A stretch of 6,696 nucleotides of DNA, from contig NZ_CALINL010000006.1 in assembly GCF_938045225.1 (NCBI RefSeq), positions 1 through 6,696 of the forward strand, written 5' to 3'. Positions 5,987 through 6,696 of this stretch are shown in pieces. The DNA comes from an uncultured Campylobacter sp. GTDB taxonomy: Bacteria > Campylobacterota > Campylobacteria > Campylobacterales > Campylobacteraceae. The first letter of the stretch is position 1. Every line of letters starts with the position of its first letter. Under the pieces are notes generated by a model, which searched no databases, was not told where the DNA came from, and saw only the letters and a program-made list of their open reading frames with translations. Position numbers and translations under genes: made by a program.

Positions 5987-6615
5987 TAATGGCAATCGCA
6001 TATGATTTTGACGGAACACTAGCAAGAGGCAATATACAAGAAAATTCTTTTATACCAACAACACTAGGTATAAAAAAAGAAGATTTTTGGAATAACGTAA
6101 AGGAACTATCTGAAGAAAACAATATGGATGAGATATTGTCATACATGTATTTGATTGTTAAAAAAGCATATGGTGCTGGTGCAAAAATTACAAGAGAGGA
6201 GCTTAGCAAACACGGTAAAACTGTTAAATATTTTAACGGTGTGGAAGAGTTTTTTGAAAGGATTAATGATTATGCTGCACAAAAGGGGATATTGATTGAG
6301 CATTATATAGTATCATCAGGCACTAAAGAAATGATCGATGGAACGACTATAGCGAATAAATTTAAAAATATTTATGCGTCATCATTTATGTATGATGAAT
6401 ATGGCAAACCGACTTGGCCAGCTTTGGCAATTAACTATACGACAAAAACTCAATATTTATACAGGATAAGCAAAGGAATTCTTAACGCTTGGGACAATAA
6501 ACTAATTAATAAATATATACCAGAGAATAAAAGACGTATTTTATTTGAAAATATGATATACATAGGTGATGGAGAAACCGATGTTCCAGCTATGAAGTTA
6601 CTAAAAACTTCCTAG
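5962..6615 (+). CDS. HAD-superfamily hydrolase, probably truncated at the C-terminus
   Basis: A phosphatase-like enzyme with an aspartyl nucleophile; substrate unknown. All four HAD motifs are present: DFDGT (nucleophile Asp15, acid/base Asp17), SS at 118-119 in YIVSSG, Lys162 in TTKTQ, and GDGETD (Asp203, Asp207). Residues 25-115 form a helical cap. The relatives I recall continue some 50-70 residues past GDGETDVP with a glycine-rich strand and helix; here only MKLLKTS follows before TAG, so the fold probably lacks its last strand. The start at 5962 has AAAGGAG (5945-5951) 10 bases upstream and overlaps hsdS by 25 bases. The ATG at 5989, just after the hsdS stop, gives the more family-like start MAIAYDFDGT but has a poor ribosome site. 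GC is about 30%, with only one AAATTT, unlike the core genes: likely acquired. Overlap with hsdS points to co-expression with the modification system. Confidence 0.82.
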   Translation: MLCEKSNVIMAIAYDFDGTLARGNIQENSFIPTTLGIKKEDFWNNVKELSEENNMDEILSYMYLIVKKAYGAGAKITREELSKHGKTVKYFNGVEEFFERINDYAAQKGILIEHYIVSSGTKEMIDGTTIANKFKNIYASSFMYDEYGKPTWPALAINYTTKTQYLYRISKGILNAWDNKLINKYIPENKRRILFENMIYIGDGETDVPAMKLLKTS

Positions 6616-6696
6616 TTAAAGAAGGATTCAAAGAAGTTCAATAGTCTTACTTGATCCTCGAAGGAATAGTTTTGAAAGGAAATTTAATTCGTGAGA
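6616..6696 (+). other. Unresolved tail after the HAD stop, possible frameshifted coding DNA
   Basis: Two short plus-strand readings look coding but lie in other frames: 6606-6641 reads NFLVKEGFKEVQ before a TAG, and 6638-6694 reads SIVLLDPRRNSFERKFNS before a TGA. They would join to the HAD frame by two minus-one steps. Alternatively, a new gene may start here: TTG at 6672 has AAGGA (6661-6665) 6 bases upstream, and GTG at 6691 has AGGA (6677-6680) 10 bases upstream. The window is too short to decide. Confidence 0.3.

Noticed and set aside
5817..6209. 130-codon minus-strand frame across the hsdS/HAD junction
   Set aside because: Hydrophobic-looking antisense of two supported genes; no ribosome site or known domain.
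5962..6615. HAD gene as toxin or antitoxin partner
   Set aside because: No paired small gene, and the four HAD catalytic motifs explain the protein without such a role.
6647..6696. End of a convergent minus-strand gene reading into the window
   Set aside because: An open minus-strand run of 16 codons ends at 6647-6649, but it is too short to tell from chance, and plus-strand readings are equally plausible.

Overview
The window looks like chromosome of a Campylobacter outside the C. jejuni/coli group (inference). The proteins read as campylobacterial, several genes have moderate GC (45-52% in lines I counted), and the hexamer AAATTT is very frequent, about 60 copies by eye. The C. concisus/curvus/rectus/showae group is my best guess; no marker here fixes the species.

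Left part (1-2423), core genome: the 3' three-quarters of hemE (uroporphyrinogen decarboxylase, haem synthesis); a 530-base gap with a strong hairpin, a GC-rich segment that may be gene debris, and a weak terminator-like hairpin; a radical SAM protein of the COG0731/TYW1-like type with its own promoter and a terminator folded over its stop codon; then tRNA-Asn(GUU) behind a perfect sigma-70 promoter.

Right part (2424-6696), accessory: 266 AT-rich bases without a gene follow the tRNA and end in a second near-perfect sigma-70 promoter surrounded by small dyads. This drives a tight operon: a 196-aa half-size HsdS (one target recognition domain), hsdM (adenine methyltransferase), a full-size hsdS (two target recognition domains), and a HAD-family phosphatase-like gene overlapping the hsdS end. 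Junctions are 1 nt, a 4-nt ATGA overlap, and a 25-nt overlap. No hsdR is visible; it may lie beyond the right edge or be absent.

How they work together: HsdM needs an S subunit to find its site. Here one M gene sits between two S-type genes of different size and composition, so the locus could build two methyltransferases (full S with two M, or a half-S dimer with two M). The HAD gene keeps all four catalytic motifs but seems to stop early, and the bases after its stop read like short coding pieces in other frames, so it may be decayed at its 3' end. GC drops from about 47% in the half-S and hsdM to 22-30% in the hsdS recognition domains and the HAD gene, so the locus appears to be a mosaic.
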